Origin: Verrucomicrobiota bacterium
Lineage (GTDB): Bacteria > Verrucomicrobiota > Verrucomicrobiia > Opitutales > Opitutaceae
NCBI GenBank assembly: GCA_030832235.1
Contig: JAURJO010000004.1
Span: 1-17,810 of the forward strand
Reading direction: 5' to 3'
Length of the DNA stretch: 17,810 nucleotides
The position numbers and the translations under genes are program-made. Shown piece by piece: positions 8,142 to 15,481 of this stretch. Below the pieces are notes generated by a model. That model was given only the letters and a program-made list of their open reading frames with translations. It searched no databases and was not told where the DNA came from. Every line of letters starts with the position of its first letter. Within the stretch, counting starts at the first letter, position 1.

Positions 8142-9638
8142 TCAAGCCGTGGCAGCGGCTGGCCGGAGGGCGGAGCGCAGCTCGCCGAAGAGTTCCGCCG
8201 CGGTTGCGCGGCCGCCCGGCAGGAGGAGCCACGCGGCGGCGAATGCCGTGGTGGCGAGGGCGGCGGCGACGACCAGCCGCGCCGGTGCTCCCAGCGGTGC
8301 GAGCGCGGGCAGGAACGTGAGAAGTGCCACGGTCATGAGTGCGCTGGCGACGAACGGGCGGAAGAGAGTTGCGAGCACCAGCTGCAGTCCGATCGGGGAG
8401 GTGGTGCAGGCGGAGCGCAGCCGCGGTGCGATCATGAGCACGGCGACGGCAACCTCCGCGACCGCGACACCGGTCGGGCCGGTGCGCGCGCCGATCAGGC
8501 AGGCCGGCACCAGGAGAAGTTGATTGAGGGCCGCGAGCCGCAGGCAGGCGCGGGCCTCCCCGCGCGTCAGCAAGATCAGGGCCGTTGATCCAACCGCCTG
8601 ACGGAAGAGCGCCGCGATGCAGAGGATCCGTACCACCGGAACGGCTTCGTTCCAGGCGGGGCCGAGCAGCACGAGCGTCGCCTCCTCGGCGAACACCGCG
8701 AGAAACAGGCTCACCGGCATGGTCGCGAGGGAAACGAGCGTAAGGAGCCGGCCAAAGGCTCGCCGGTAACGTTCCGGCTCGTGCTGCACGCGGCTCAGCG
8801 CGGGTTGGGCCACCTGGTAAAGCGGCCCGAGGAGTTGATCGGTGGGCGTGGCGACGACCTGGGCCGCCTGGCGATACACGCCGACCGCCGCAGGCCCGGC
8901 GAAACCACCCAGAATCAGGCGGTCGCAACTGGCCGCGAGGGCACCGAGGAGATTGGAGCCCAGGACATCCGCACCGAAGCGAAGGTGCGGACGAATTCCC
9001 GCCAGGTCACGCGGCGGTCCGGGCTTCCACGGTAGCAGGACCCACGTGCCGGCGGTGAGCAGGACGGCTCGCGCGACCTCCCGCCACAGGAGCGCCCAGT
9101 AACCGGCGCCGTGCGCGGCGAGCCAGACTGCCAGACCGGTTGCCACCAGTCCCGCGCCAACGCGCACGGCAGCGAGGCGGCCCAGCCGCAGGCTCCGTCC
9201 CAGCAGCGCCTGATGCTGCACCGACAGCCCGCCGACGGGAAGGGTCAGCGACAGGGCGCACGTCACAGCGATGAGACGGGAATCGCCCAGCAGCGCGGCG
9301 AGCAGCGGGGATGTCGCGCAGAGCAGGAGCGCGAGCAGCGTTCCGGCGCCCGCGTTGATCCAGAAGAGATTGGTGACTTCGGCGGCGGAAAGATCCGGCC
9401 GCTGCATCGTGGTCGTGGAAAGACCGAGGTCGCGGAACTGTTCGGCGACCGCCACCGCGGCCCCGGCCATCATCACGACACCGAAGTCCGCTGGACTCAC
9501 CATCCGCGCTAGAATCGCGACGGATCCGAGGCGGACCGCGAAGTCCAGGGCCGCGGCTGCCGTGGTCGCGACCGTCGCGCGCACGGAGCGGCGCGCGAGT
9601 TGGCCGGACCCGTCCTGCAGGAACGGGGCGAGCTCCAT
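8142..9638 (-). CDS. Wzx-type polysaccharide flippase (MOP/MVF superfamily)
   Basis: A 498-residue polytopic membrane protein with roughly 12 to 14 hydrophobic segments. After a short cytoplasmic leader it reads ILARMVSPADFGVVMMAGA, the family hallmark in which an L..LVSPEDFG-like turn follows the first helix. Another family-like stretch is RFGADVLGSNLLGALAASCDRL, followed by GVYRQAAQVVATPTDQ, as in WzxC/AmsL-like transporters (Polysacc_synt_3 group). It should flip the undecaprenyl-linked repeat unit from the cytoplasmic to the periplasmic face. The start ATG is 30 bases downstream of the beta-helix gene's stop, and the next gene begins two bases after its end. A flippase implies Wzx/Wzy-style polymerisation, yet no Wzy is seen in the window. 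Confidence 0.92.
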   Translation of the reverse strand: MELAPFLQDGSGQLARRSVRATVATTAAAALDFAVRLGSVAILARMVSPADFGVVMMAGAAVAVAEQFRDLGLSTTTMQRPDLSAAEVTNLFWINAGAGTLLALLLCATSPLLAALLGDSRLIAVTCALSLTLPVGGLSVQHQALLGRSLRLGRLAAVRVGAGLVATGLAVWLAAHGAGYWALLWREVARAVLLTAGTWVLLPWKPGPPRDLAGIRPHLRFGADVLGSNLLGALAASCDRLILGGFAGPAAVGVYRQAAQVVATPTDQLLGPLYQVAQPALSRVQHEPERYRRAFGRLLTLVSLATMPVSLFLAVFAEEATLVLLGPAWNEAVPVVRILCIAALFRQAVGSTALILLTRGEARACLRLAALNQLLLVPACLIGARTGPTGVAVAEVAVAVLMIAPRLRSACTTSPIGLQLVLATLFRPFVASALMTVALLTFLPALAPLGAPARLVVAAALATTAFAAAWLLLPGGRATAAELFGELRSALRPAAATA

Positions 9639-9668
9639 CGGGGTGATTGGCGCGCAGGAGGACGGCGT

Positions 9669-11552
9669 TCACTTGCCGATGCGGACGTTGATGGGTGGTT
9701 GGGTTTTCGTTGGATCGGGGGTCGGCCCGACGCCGTTCACCCAGCGGTACCCCGCGGGAATCGAGGTGTAGGCCGGCTGCGGGCGCGTGGCATCGAACGG
9801 CGGCCAAGGCAGATTCCCGAACCAGGCCGGTTTGCTCGTGCGAAACAGTGACGCCGGCACGGGGTCGGGTGCGGTGGCCTCCGCCGCCGGGATGGCGCCG
9901 GCGTAGTACGAGAAGTTTCCTTTGCGCACGAGTGTCGCGGCCACGTCGGTGTCGAGGCCTTGGTAGCCCGCGGGTCCCGGGGTGAGGATGTACGCGACAC
10001 CGGAGAGTGTCTGTGAGCTGTTCACCGTGACGTGCTGGGCGTCCTTGTAGACCGTGATGAGGCCGAGTCCGCTCGTCGCGGGAGTCATGATGAACCAGCC
10101 GACGTGCGCCGCGGTGAACATCGGCGACGAAACGGTGACGTCGCCGCCGCTTTGGGTGAGCGTGCCTGCACCGGTGAGGGCGCCGTCGGGCCAAGGCGGC
10201 GCGTTGCCGGTGTAGCTGCTGTTGCCCATGTTCGGGTTGCCGAGGCTCACGCCGTCGCCGGTGAGCGTGAAGCCATCGCGCTGCAGGATGTTGCCAACGA
10301 GCGAGTACGCGCGGGTGAAGCGGTTGAGGCTGATCGTCCACGCCATGTTGCCGCTGATGATCCCGTGGAGCCAGTTGCGGAAGATCGTGTCGGAGGATGC
10401 GGAGCCGAAGTAGCCGTCGCTCTGGAGATTCGGCGAGATGTTGCCCTCGTAGAGGTTGAATGCGTTGTGCGGGCCGTGGTTCGAGTCGATCGAGACGCCC
10501 GGCGCGCTGTCCTCGCACAGGTTGTACGCGAAGACGTTGCCGGAACTGCCGTGGTTCACCTCGATCAGCGGGAAGGCCTTGTAGAGGATGTTGTCCTCGA
10601 CGAGGCAGGCCGAGACGGTGTTGCAAAGCAGCGCGGCGCCGTTGCTGCCGACGTGGTTGAGGGTGTCCAGGAAGCAGCGGCGTACCTCGGCGTGGACGGA
10701 GTCGTTGAGGAATAGGTGGTAGTTGGCCGCCTGCCGGATGTGGACGTCGGTGACCCAGCAACCGACCGTCTGCTGAAGCCACACCGCGAACGGCGCGTTG
10801 GATCGACCCATCTCGATGCGGAGTGACTCGAGTCCGACGCCGTCGGCCTGAAATTGCGCGCAGACCACGACCGTACGGGTGGCGCTCAGATCGGCGTAGA
10901 TCGGAGGGAAGATGGAGAGGGTCGTGGCGGTTTTGGCCGTGACGCGGGTCATCTGTCGCTGGAGTTCCTCGTAGCCGAAGACGCTGATGACGGGCGTGGC
11001 TGGGTTATTGGCGGCGCGGACCTGCACGAGCTGGCCGACGCGGAAGGCGGACGTGTCCGCGATGGTGAGCGTGCGGCTTCCCTTGGTGAGGCCGGCCGTG
11101 ACGACGTTCCCCGAAGGCGGCCAGGACCACCTGTAATCGCTGCCGCCGCCGATCTGGAGAAACGAGGCCCCGCCGACGGTGGCGATGAGCACGGATGATT
11201 CGCCGTCGCCGCGGATCGTGATGCCGGATTTGTATCCGGTGGAGAGCGCGCCGTTGCAGAGGTAATTTCCAGCGGGAAGGTAGATGATGTCGCCCGCGAC
11301 TGCCGCGTTGATTGCCGATTGAATCGCCGCGGTGGCGTCTTTTGCGCCGGTGCGGTCGGCGAGGTAAGGAGAAGCCGTGACATCGATGCGGCGGGTGCGA
11401 TCGGAGGGAATGCCGCCCGGCACGCCGGTCGCGACGCCCGGGGTCCAGTCCACCAGACGTGCGGCCGGGATGAGTTCGGCGCGGATGGCGGGAGAAATCA
11501 GTGCGCTAAGGAACGCGAGCTGCGGCAGGAACGGTGGTAGGAGTGCTTTCAT
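9669..11552 (-). CDS. Secreted right-handed beta-helix protein (pectate lyase 3-like)
   Basis: A 627-residue protein with a signal peptide (MKALLPPFLPQLAFLSALIS, likely cleavage after AIRA near residue 25). The N-terminal domain has the Pectate_lyase_3 opening: DATAAIQSAINAAVAGDIIYLPAGNY (72-97) then GITIRGDGESSVLI (110-123). A long region of short Asn/Ser/Gly-rich beta turns follows (VEDNILYKAFPLIEVNHGSS, NVFAYNLCEDSAPGV), typical of beta-helix coils. These folds occur in polysaccharide lyases, hydrolases and C5-epimerases, and no catalytic triad can be assigned by eye. The C-terminus ends PPINVRIGK with no PEP-CTERM sorting signal. Its place between the acylation pair and the flippase suggests that it binds, trims or epimerises the EPS outside the inner membrane. 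It starts seven bases after the upstream stop. Confidence 0.8.
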   Translation of the reverse strand: MKALLPPFLPQLAFLSALISPAIRAELIPAARLVDWTPGVATGVPGGIPSDRTRRIDVTASPYLADRTGAKDATAAIQSAINAAVAGDIIYLPAGNYLCNGALSTGYKSGITIRGDGESSVLIATVGGASFLQIGGGSDYRWSWPPSGNVVTAGLTKGSRTLTIADTSAFRVGQLVQVRAANNPATPVISVFGYEELQRQMTRVTAKTATTLSIFPPIYADLSATRTVVVCAQFQADGVGLESLRIEMGRSNAPFAVWLQQTVGCWVTDVHIRQAANYHLFLNDSVHAEVRRCFLDTLNHVGSNGAALLCNTVSACLVEDNILYKAFPLIEVNHGSSGNVFAYNLCEDSAPGVSIDSNHGPHNAFNLYEGNISPNLQSDGYFGSASSDTIFRNWLHGIISGNMAWTISLNRFTRAYSLVGNILQRDGFTLTGDGVSLGNPNMGNSSYTGNAPPWPDGALTGAGTLTQSGGDVTVSSPMFTAAHVGWFIMTPATSGLGLITVYKDAQHVTVNSSQTLSGVAYILTPGPAGYQGLDTDVAATLVRKGNFSYYAGAIPAAEATAPDPVPASLFRTSKPAWFGNLPWPPFDATRPQPAYTSIPAGYRWVNGVGPTPDPTKTQPPINVRIGK

Positions 11553-11559
11553 GGCGGGA

Positions 11560-12555
11560 TCAAGGCTGCGAAGTGAACCGCGGTGCGGTGTAGCCGGCAG
11601 TCACGAGACGGTGTGCGAGCTCCCGGCTGAAGGCCTCGGCTCCGGCCGCGTTGAGGTGCTGAGAATTGTAGAAGAAGGCCCGGTCGGAGCAGAGCGGTGA
11701 GTCGCTGAAGTCCCACAGCGGGACGCGGGCCGTGGTGGCGAGGGCGGACATCTCGGCGAGTAGCACCGCGCGGTTCAGCTGCAGCGGACGCACCGCGGCG
11801 TACTCCGGGGAGAAGACGAGAATGATATCGATGCCACCTTCGCGGCAGAGTTGAAGGAGTGCGGCGAGTTGATCGCGGCCGCGGTCGTCACGTGCGACCT
11901 TGTAGCCGGCGGAGGCCTTCGCGGCGAATCGATCGAACTCACCGGTCCAGGACCAGGCTCGGGGTTCGAAGCCCGCGATGAGCGTCTCGGTTCGCTCAAT
12001 GCCGGTCAGGCGGGCCAGGCCCTCCAACCAGTGGAGACGCGGGTCGGCGACGGCGTGGCCGTAGAGCGGGACGTGACGCCAGGTCCACGCGCCCGGATGA
12101 ACAGAGCGGATCTCCGCGTAGATCGCGGGTTCGTCGAGGTAGGGCAGGTACTGGCCGGGGTCGTGGATCTCGGTGGGGGTCGCGAGGGAATGGAGATCAA
12201 GATTGTGGATGATGAGGCGTGGCGCCGGGTTGTGTCGGACCTGCGTGCGGAGCACTGCGAGTTGCAGGCCGGTGTGGGAACCGTTTCGGCCAAGGTTGAG
12301 CGCGGAGAGCCCGGTTGTGGTGGAAAGGATCCTCGGGTCGTAGTGGACGAGGGCGCGGGAGGAGCCGGTGATGATTAGGTCCGCGGCGGCGCGTCCTTGC
12401 ACGACGCGGTTGATGGCGCCGAAGCCACCGGTGTTCACGCGCCGGAGACCGTGTTGGATGGCGGCATGGACCAGCGCGGCGACGAGCGCGGAGAACAGCG
12501 CGAATTGAGCGATGCGCACCAATGCCCGCTTGTGGGCCGACCGTGGCGGAGCCAT
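11560..12555 (-). CDS. SGNH-like acylation partner of the MBOAT protein (AlgJ/DltD-like)
   Basis: A 331-residue protein with one N-terminal membrane anchor (residues ~13-32, RIAQFALFSALVAALVHAAI), so most of it is probably periplasmic. It has the SGNH block I serine in IITGSSRAL (61-69), the block III-like Asn in LGRNGSHTG (88-96), and a C-terminal FYNSQHLNAAGAEAFS (295-310) with His300. In related AlgJ/AlgX/DltD proteins the last block usually reads DxxHLN. Here the Asp position is Asn297, so the dyad may use only Ser-His. Its ATG overlaps the MBOAT stop by one base (TGATG), which gives tight coupling and fixes this start over a longer Arg/Pro-rich upstream frame. I infer that it transfers the acyl group delivered by the MBOAT protein to the polysaccharide. 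Confidence 0.8.
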   Translation of the reverse strand: MAPPRSAHKRALVRIAQFALFSALVAALVHAAIQHGLRRVNTGGFGAINRVVQGRAAADLIITGSSRALVHYDPRILSTTTGLSALNLGRNGSHTGLQLAVLRTQVRHNPAPRLIIHNLDLHSLATPTEIHDPGQYLPYLDEPAIYAEIRSVHPGAWTWRHVPLYGHAVADPRLHWLEGLARLTGIERTETLIAGFEPRAWSWTGEFDRFAAKASAGYKVARDDRGRDQLAALLQLCREGGIDIILVFSPEYAAVRPLQLNRAVLLAEMSALATTARVPLWDFSDSPLCSDRAFFYNSQHLNAAGAEAFSRELAHRLVTAGYTAPRFTSQP

Positions 12556-13994
12556 CAGAATTGGAAATAGATGAACCGGGAGCCGCCATGGACGCCCGCG
12601 AGCCCGACGAGCACGACGAAACCGGCGTAGGCGCTCCAACGCGGGAGCAGGGGAAGGCGACCGACGGTAACGGTGAGGGGAGCGCGGCGGTGGAGGCGTT
12701 GCGCGGTTTCTAGGAAAACGACCGCCGCGATGCCGACGGCGAGTTGGCGGGGGCCGCAATTTTCCGTGGTGATGCGCATTTCGTTCCAGCCGGTGCCAAG
12801 ACGGGAGAGGATCTCAGCGGCGTCGGAGAGCGAAGCCGCACGGAAGAAGATCCAGGCGAGGCAAGTGAGGAGAAACGTCGTCGCCCACATCAGCGCTCGG
12901 CGTGGTGTTCCGGAGGGATTCAGGCCCGCGGATTGCCAGAACCGTTCGCGCCACTCGCGTGAGAGATGTCCGGCCGCGACGTAGACGCCGTTGAGGAGAC
13001 CCCACACCACGAAAGTCCAGGCGGCGCCGTGCCAGAGTCCGCTCAGCGCGAAGGTCACGAGGAGGTTGCGGGTGCGTCGCCATGGTCCGGCGCGACCTCC
13101 GCCGAGCGGGACGTACACGTAATCGCGGAACCAGGTGGAGAGCGAGATGTGCCAGCGGCGCCAGAACTCGCCGGTGCTCGTCGACGCGTAGGGCGCGTCG
13201 AAGTTTTCCATCAGCCGGAAGCCGAGGATGCGCGCGGCGCCGACGGCGATGTCGGAGTAGCCGGAGAAGTCGCAGTAAATCTGGTAGGCGAAGGCGACGG
13301 TCGCGACGGCGAGTTGGGGCCCGGAGTGGGCGGCCGGGTCCGCGTAGACGTCGTTGACGTGGAGGGCGAGGCGGTCGGCGATGACGAGCTTCTTGAAGAA
13401 GCCCCAAGCCATGCGCTTGAGGCCGCTGGTGAGCAGGATCGGGTCGAACTCGCGCCGGGCGCGGAACTGATCGAGGAGGTTTTGCGGGCGCTCGATGGGG
13501 CCGGCGACGAGTTGTGGAAAGAACAGGACGTAGGTGGCGAAAACGTGCCAGTCGCGTTCCGCGCGCTGCCGGCCGCGATGCACCTCGATCACGTAGCTGA
13601 GGCTTTGAAAGGTGTGAAACGAGAGCCCGACGGGTAGGATCAGGTCGAGGGCCGGTGGTGAGGGTTGCCAGCCGGCGAACGTGGCGAGGCCGACAAAAGT
13701 GGACGTGAAAAACGTGTAGTACTTGAACGTGAAAAGAATCAGGCAGGTCGCGGCGATACTGGCGGCTAGCCAGAAGGTGCGGGCGCGGCCGCGGGCTGAC
13801 TCGATTCTGAGGGCGGCGGCGTAGTCGATGCCGATGGTGGTACCGAGGATAAGGATGTAGGCCGGTACGAACGCCATGTAGAACACGGCGCTGGCGAGCA
13901 GCAGAAACGACGTGCGACGGCTGTGCGGCAGCGCGAAATAAACTGCGCAGACCACCGGGAAAAACCCCGCGAATTCTAGCGAGTTGAACAGCAT
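12555..13994 (-). CDS. MBOAT-family O-acyltransferase, AlgI-like
   Basis: A 479-residue polytopic protein opening MLFNSLEFAGFFPVVCAVYF, characteristic of AlgI-type MBOATs. It contains FPQLVAGPIERP (159-170), YCDFSGYSDIAVG (240-252), FWRRWHISLSTWFRDYVYVP (277-296; His282) and LSGLWHGAAWTF (318-329), whose His322 is the conserved MBOAT active-site histidine. AlgI-like proteins pass an acetyl or other acyl group across the inner membrane for O-acylation of alginate, cellulose or other exopolysaccharides, together with an SGNH partner, here encoded immediately downstream. The start ATG is preceded, five bases away, by the strong Shine-Dalgarno sequence GGGAGGAG, the best ribosome binding site in the operon. 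That site lies inside the terminal repeat of the RAYT element that separates this gene from the upstream acyltransferase gene. Confidence 0.95.
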   Translation of the reverse strand: MLFNSLEFAGFFPVVCAVYFALPHSRRTSFLLLASAVFYMAFVPAYILILGTTIGIDYAAALRIESARGRARTFWLAASIAATCLILFTFKYYTFFTSTFVGLATFAGWQPSPPALDLILPVGLSFHTFQSLSYVIEVHRGRQRAERDWHVFATYVLFFPQLVAGPIERPQNLLDQFRARREFDPILLTSGLKRMAWGFFKKLVIADRLALHVNDVYADPAAHSGPQLAVATVAFAYQIYCDFSGYSDIAVGAARILGFRLMENFDAPYASTSTGEFWRRWHISLSTWFRDYVYVPLGGGRAGPWRRTRNLLVTFALSGLWHGAAWTFVVWGLLNGVYVAAGHLSREWRERFWQSAGLNPSGTPRRALMWATTFLLTCLAWIFFRAASLSDAAEILSRLGTGWNEMRITTENCGPRQLAVGIAAVVFLETAQRLHRRAPLTVTVGRLPLLPRWSAYAGFVVLVGLAGVHGGSRFIYFQF

Positions 13995-13999
13995 CCGCG

Positions 14000-14007
14000 C
14001 TCCTCCC
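14000..14007 (-). promoter_or_regulatory. Shine-Dalgarno of the MBOAT gene, within a repeat
   Basis: On the minus strand the bases GGGAGGAG lie five bases before the ATG at 13994, an excellent match to the anti-Shine-Dalgarno. Most other starts in this operon lack such a site and rely on coupling, so this one decides initiation where the operon is interrupted. The same eight bases form the outer end of the 29-base inverted repeat at 14000-14028 and 15482-15510. Confidence 0.75.
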
Positions 14008-14028
14008 TAAGGGGTCAGGGCGTTCAAT
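14000..14028 (-). repeat. Left terminal inverted repeat containing a REP core
   Basis: The minus strand reads ATTGAACGCCCTGACCCC followed by TTAGGGAGGAG. All 29 bases are identical, inverted, to 15482-15510. The CGCCCTGACCCC part is the family-wide core; the TTAGGGAGGAG part is shared only by the two outer copies. The minus-strand context upstream continues as an A-tract plus CATT, as in the inner copies. Confidence 0.9.
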
Positions 14029-14186
14029 GTTTTTTCGGCCTTTTCACCGCGACTTTCCGCAAGGCCACGGTCGCTGTCGTAAAAACCTAGCTGTCCGAAG
14101 GCTATGACTGCCTGGGTCCTTCCCGAGCTGGATTCTGAACGCTTGGATAACCTGTCCCTTTCAGACGAAGATCCACCTTCAATTCG

Positions 14187-14236
14187 AACATTGAACGCCC
14201 TGACCCCATCCTGACGAGGTCAGGGCGTTCAATGTT
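14187..14236. repeat. REP hairpin upstream of the RAYT gene
   Basis: AACATTGAACGCCCTGACC (14187-14205) pairs perfectly over 19 bases with its inverted copy at 14218-14236, enclosing a 12-base loop. The centre holds CATCCTGACG, and CCTGAC (14210-14215) can alternatively pair with GTCAGG (14219-14224) around a three-base loop. The 3' side is followed on the plus strand by a short T-run, giving it terminator-like polarity for plus-strand transcripts only. It lies 96 bases before the RAYT start. Confidence 0.9.
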
Positions 14237-14263
14237 TTTGGTCGACAGATTCGGTTTCGGATA

Positions 14264-14274
14264 CGCCCTGACCC
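14264..14274 (+). repeat. Isolated degenerate REP core
   Basis: CGCCCTGACCC follows ATA rather than the usual GAA, about 30 bases after the left hairpin. It has no inverted partner nearby, so it cannot form the hairpin of the other inner copies. It is probably a worn single copy. Confidence 0.6.
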
Positions 14275-14332
14275 ACGATTTGGGTAGGCGGCGATCTCGC
14301 TCGAAAGGGTTGTTTCGTGGCTCATTGGAGCC

Positions 14333-15262
14333 ATGGCCCGCATCCCGCGAATCCAGTACGAAGGAGCACTCTACCATGTGATCAACCGGGGCAATTACCG
14401 GCGTGATGTCTTTGAGAGCAGTGGTGCCGCTATCGCGTTCGAGGGGGTGCTGTCCGAGACCTGCGCCCGTCACGGTTGGCGGGTGCATGCCTATGCCATC
14501 ATGAGAAACCACTTCCATTTGGCCCTCGAAACGCCGCAGCCCAACCTGGTCGAGGGCATGCACTGGCTGCAGGGCACTTTTGCCACGCGCTTTAATCGCT
14601 TCCGAGAAGAGCAGGGCCATCTCTTCCAGGGTCGATATAAGGCACTGTTGATCGAGGATGCAGCGGCGCTCCTGCGGGTCATCCACTACATTCACCTGAA
14701 CCCGGTTCGCGCTCAACTCGTTCCGCCGGCGCACTGCGCGACTTTCCGCTGGGGCAGCCTGTGCAAGTTTCGACTGCCGTCGCGGCCGGCTTGGCTGGCG
14801 GCTGATGTACTCCTCCCCCGGATGGGATTCAGCGATTCGACGGCCGGCTGGAAGCAGTACACGGACTTCCTCGCCGAACTCGCCGTCAACGGTTCGGAGC
14901 AAGAGAGACTGGGATTCGGAAATCTCTCGTCGGGCTGGGCGATCGGTACCGGCGCGTGGCGAAAGGCGCTGGCCGAGGATAATCGGGCCCTCGCGTTGAG
15001 CCCGGGTCTCGAAACCCGCGAAATTCGACTGCTAAAGGAAGCGCATTGGAGAACGGTGCTGGAAGGATTAATGATCGATGCGGGAAAGTCGTCCTTAGCT
15101 AGAGCTTCAGAGGCGGCTAACGCCGATTGGAAGATCTCGATCGCGTCGGAATTGCGCGCCCAGGGCGTACCTTACGGATGGATTCGGGCGGAGCTGCAGA
15201 TGAGCGCCGAGCACAAAATACGTGCTCAGGTCTATCATTTCCGTCACACGCGAAAGCCCTAA
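14333..15262 (+). CDS. REP-associated tyrosine transposase (RAYT, Y1 HUH family)
   Basis: A 309-residue single-strand nuclease of the Y1 HUH type. It opens with MARIPRIQYEGALYHVINRG, typical of RAYTs. The metal-binding HUH motif is MRNHFHLALE with His60 and His62. GRYKALLIE lies at 100-108, and HYIHLNPVRA (118-127) carries the presumed catalytic Tyr119, by analogy with the YIHxNPV motif of E. coli TnpA-REP. The core ends near residue 150. The remaining ~150 residues form a C-terminal extension, rich in Leu, Glu and Lys, that E. coli-type RAYTs lack but some other RAYT groups have. A GGAG lies two bases before the ATG, a tight spacing. The gene is the only one here on the plus strand and appears intact, so it could cut and rejoin the flanking REP hairpins, as known for the family. 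Confidence 0.93.
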   Translation: MARIPRIQYEGALYHVINRGNYRRDVFESSGAAIAFEGVLSETCARHGWRVHAYAIMRNHFHLALETPQPNLVEGMHWLQGTFATRFNRFREEQGHLFQGRYKALLIEDAAALLRVIHYIHLNPVRAQLVPPAHCATFRWGSLCKFRLPSRPAWLAADVLLPRMGFSDSTAGWKQYTDFLAELAVNGSEQERLGFGNLSSGWAIGTGAWRKALAEDNRALALSPGLETREIRLLKEAHWRTVLEGLMIDAGKSSLARASEAANADWKISIASELRAQGVPYGWIRAELQMSAEHKIRAQVYHFRHTRKP

Positions 15263-15284
15263 TAGCTTCGCAGCTCGTGAATAT

Positions 15285-15324
15285 CGAACGCCCTGACCCC
15301 ATCCTGACGGGGTCAGGGCGTTCG
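15285..15324. repeat. REP hairpin downstream of the RAYT gene
   Basis: CGAACGCCCTGACCCC (15285-15300) pairs perfectly over 16 bases with 15309-15324 around the loop ATCCTGAC. The same loop sequence occurs in the left hairpin. An alternative stem pairs CCTGAC (15303-15308) with GTCAGG (15312-15317) around GGG. It begins 23 bases after the RAYT stop and is followed on the plus strand by TTGTTTT, so it may also serve as the RAYT terminator. On the minus strand no T-run follows, so operon transcripts should pass. Confidence 0.88.
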
Positions 15325-15444
15325 TTGTTTTGGGGTTAAAAGATTTCGGAGTGATCGGGAGTTCGTAGGTTCGGCGCATCTCAAACGGCTGGTTTAAGCT
15401 CCCTCAGCGTAGGTTGCGAAATTGGTATGGCATCTACGGATGAA

Positions 15445-15464
15445 AACATTGAACGCCCTGACCC
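15445..15464 (+). repeat. Single REP core, direct copy
   Basis: AACATTGAACGCCCTGACCC matches the left hairpin arm exactly but continues as TTTAAGCGG and has no inverted partner beside it. It lies 18 bases before the right terminal repeat, in the same orientation, so the right end of the element has a tandem pair of cores where the left end has one. Confidence 0.85.
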
Positions 15465-15481
15465 TTTAAGCGGTGGGGAAT

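Noticed and set aside
8140..8928. Long N-terminal extension of the GT2 gene ending at 7120
   Set aside because: The extension lies inside the flippase gene and is Arg/Pro/Ala-rich; the GT2 fold begins right after the ATG at 8139.
9639..9668. Promoter or terminator between the beta-helix and flippase genes
   Set aside because: The 30-base gap holds no hairpin with a T-run and no -35/-10 pair that I can support.
9007..10782. 591-codon minus-strand frame across the flippase and beta-helix genes
   Set aside because: His/Arg/Pro-rich low-complexity shadow; both real genes lie in other frames with signal peptide, membrane segments and family motifs.
12556..12759. Longer start for the SGNH gene
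   Set aside because: The extra 68 residues are Arg/Pro repeats inside the MBOAT gene; the ATG at 12555 overlaps the MBOAT stop and directly precedes the membrane anchor.
14102..14902. 266-codon minus-strand frame through the RAYT gene
   Set aside because: It lies antisense to a gene with clear HUH motifs, includes a REP hairpin in its coding part, and shows no recognisable domain.
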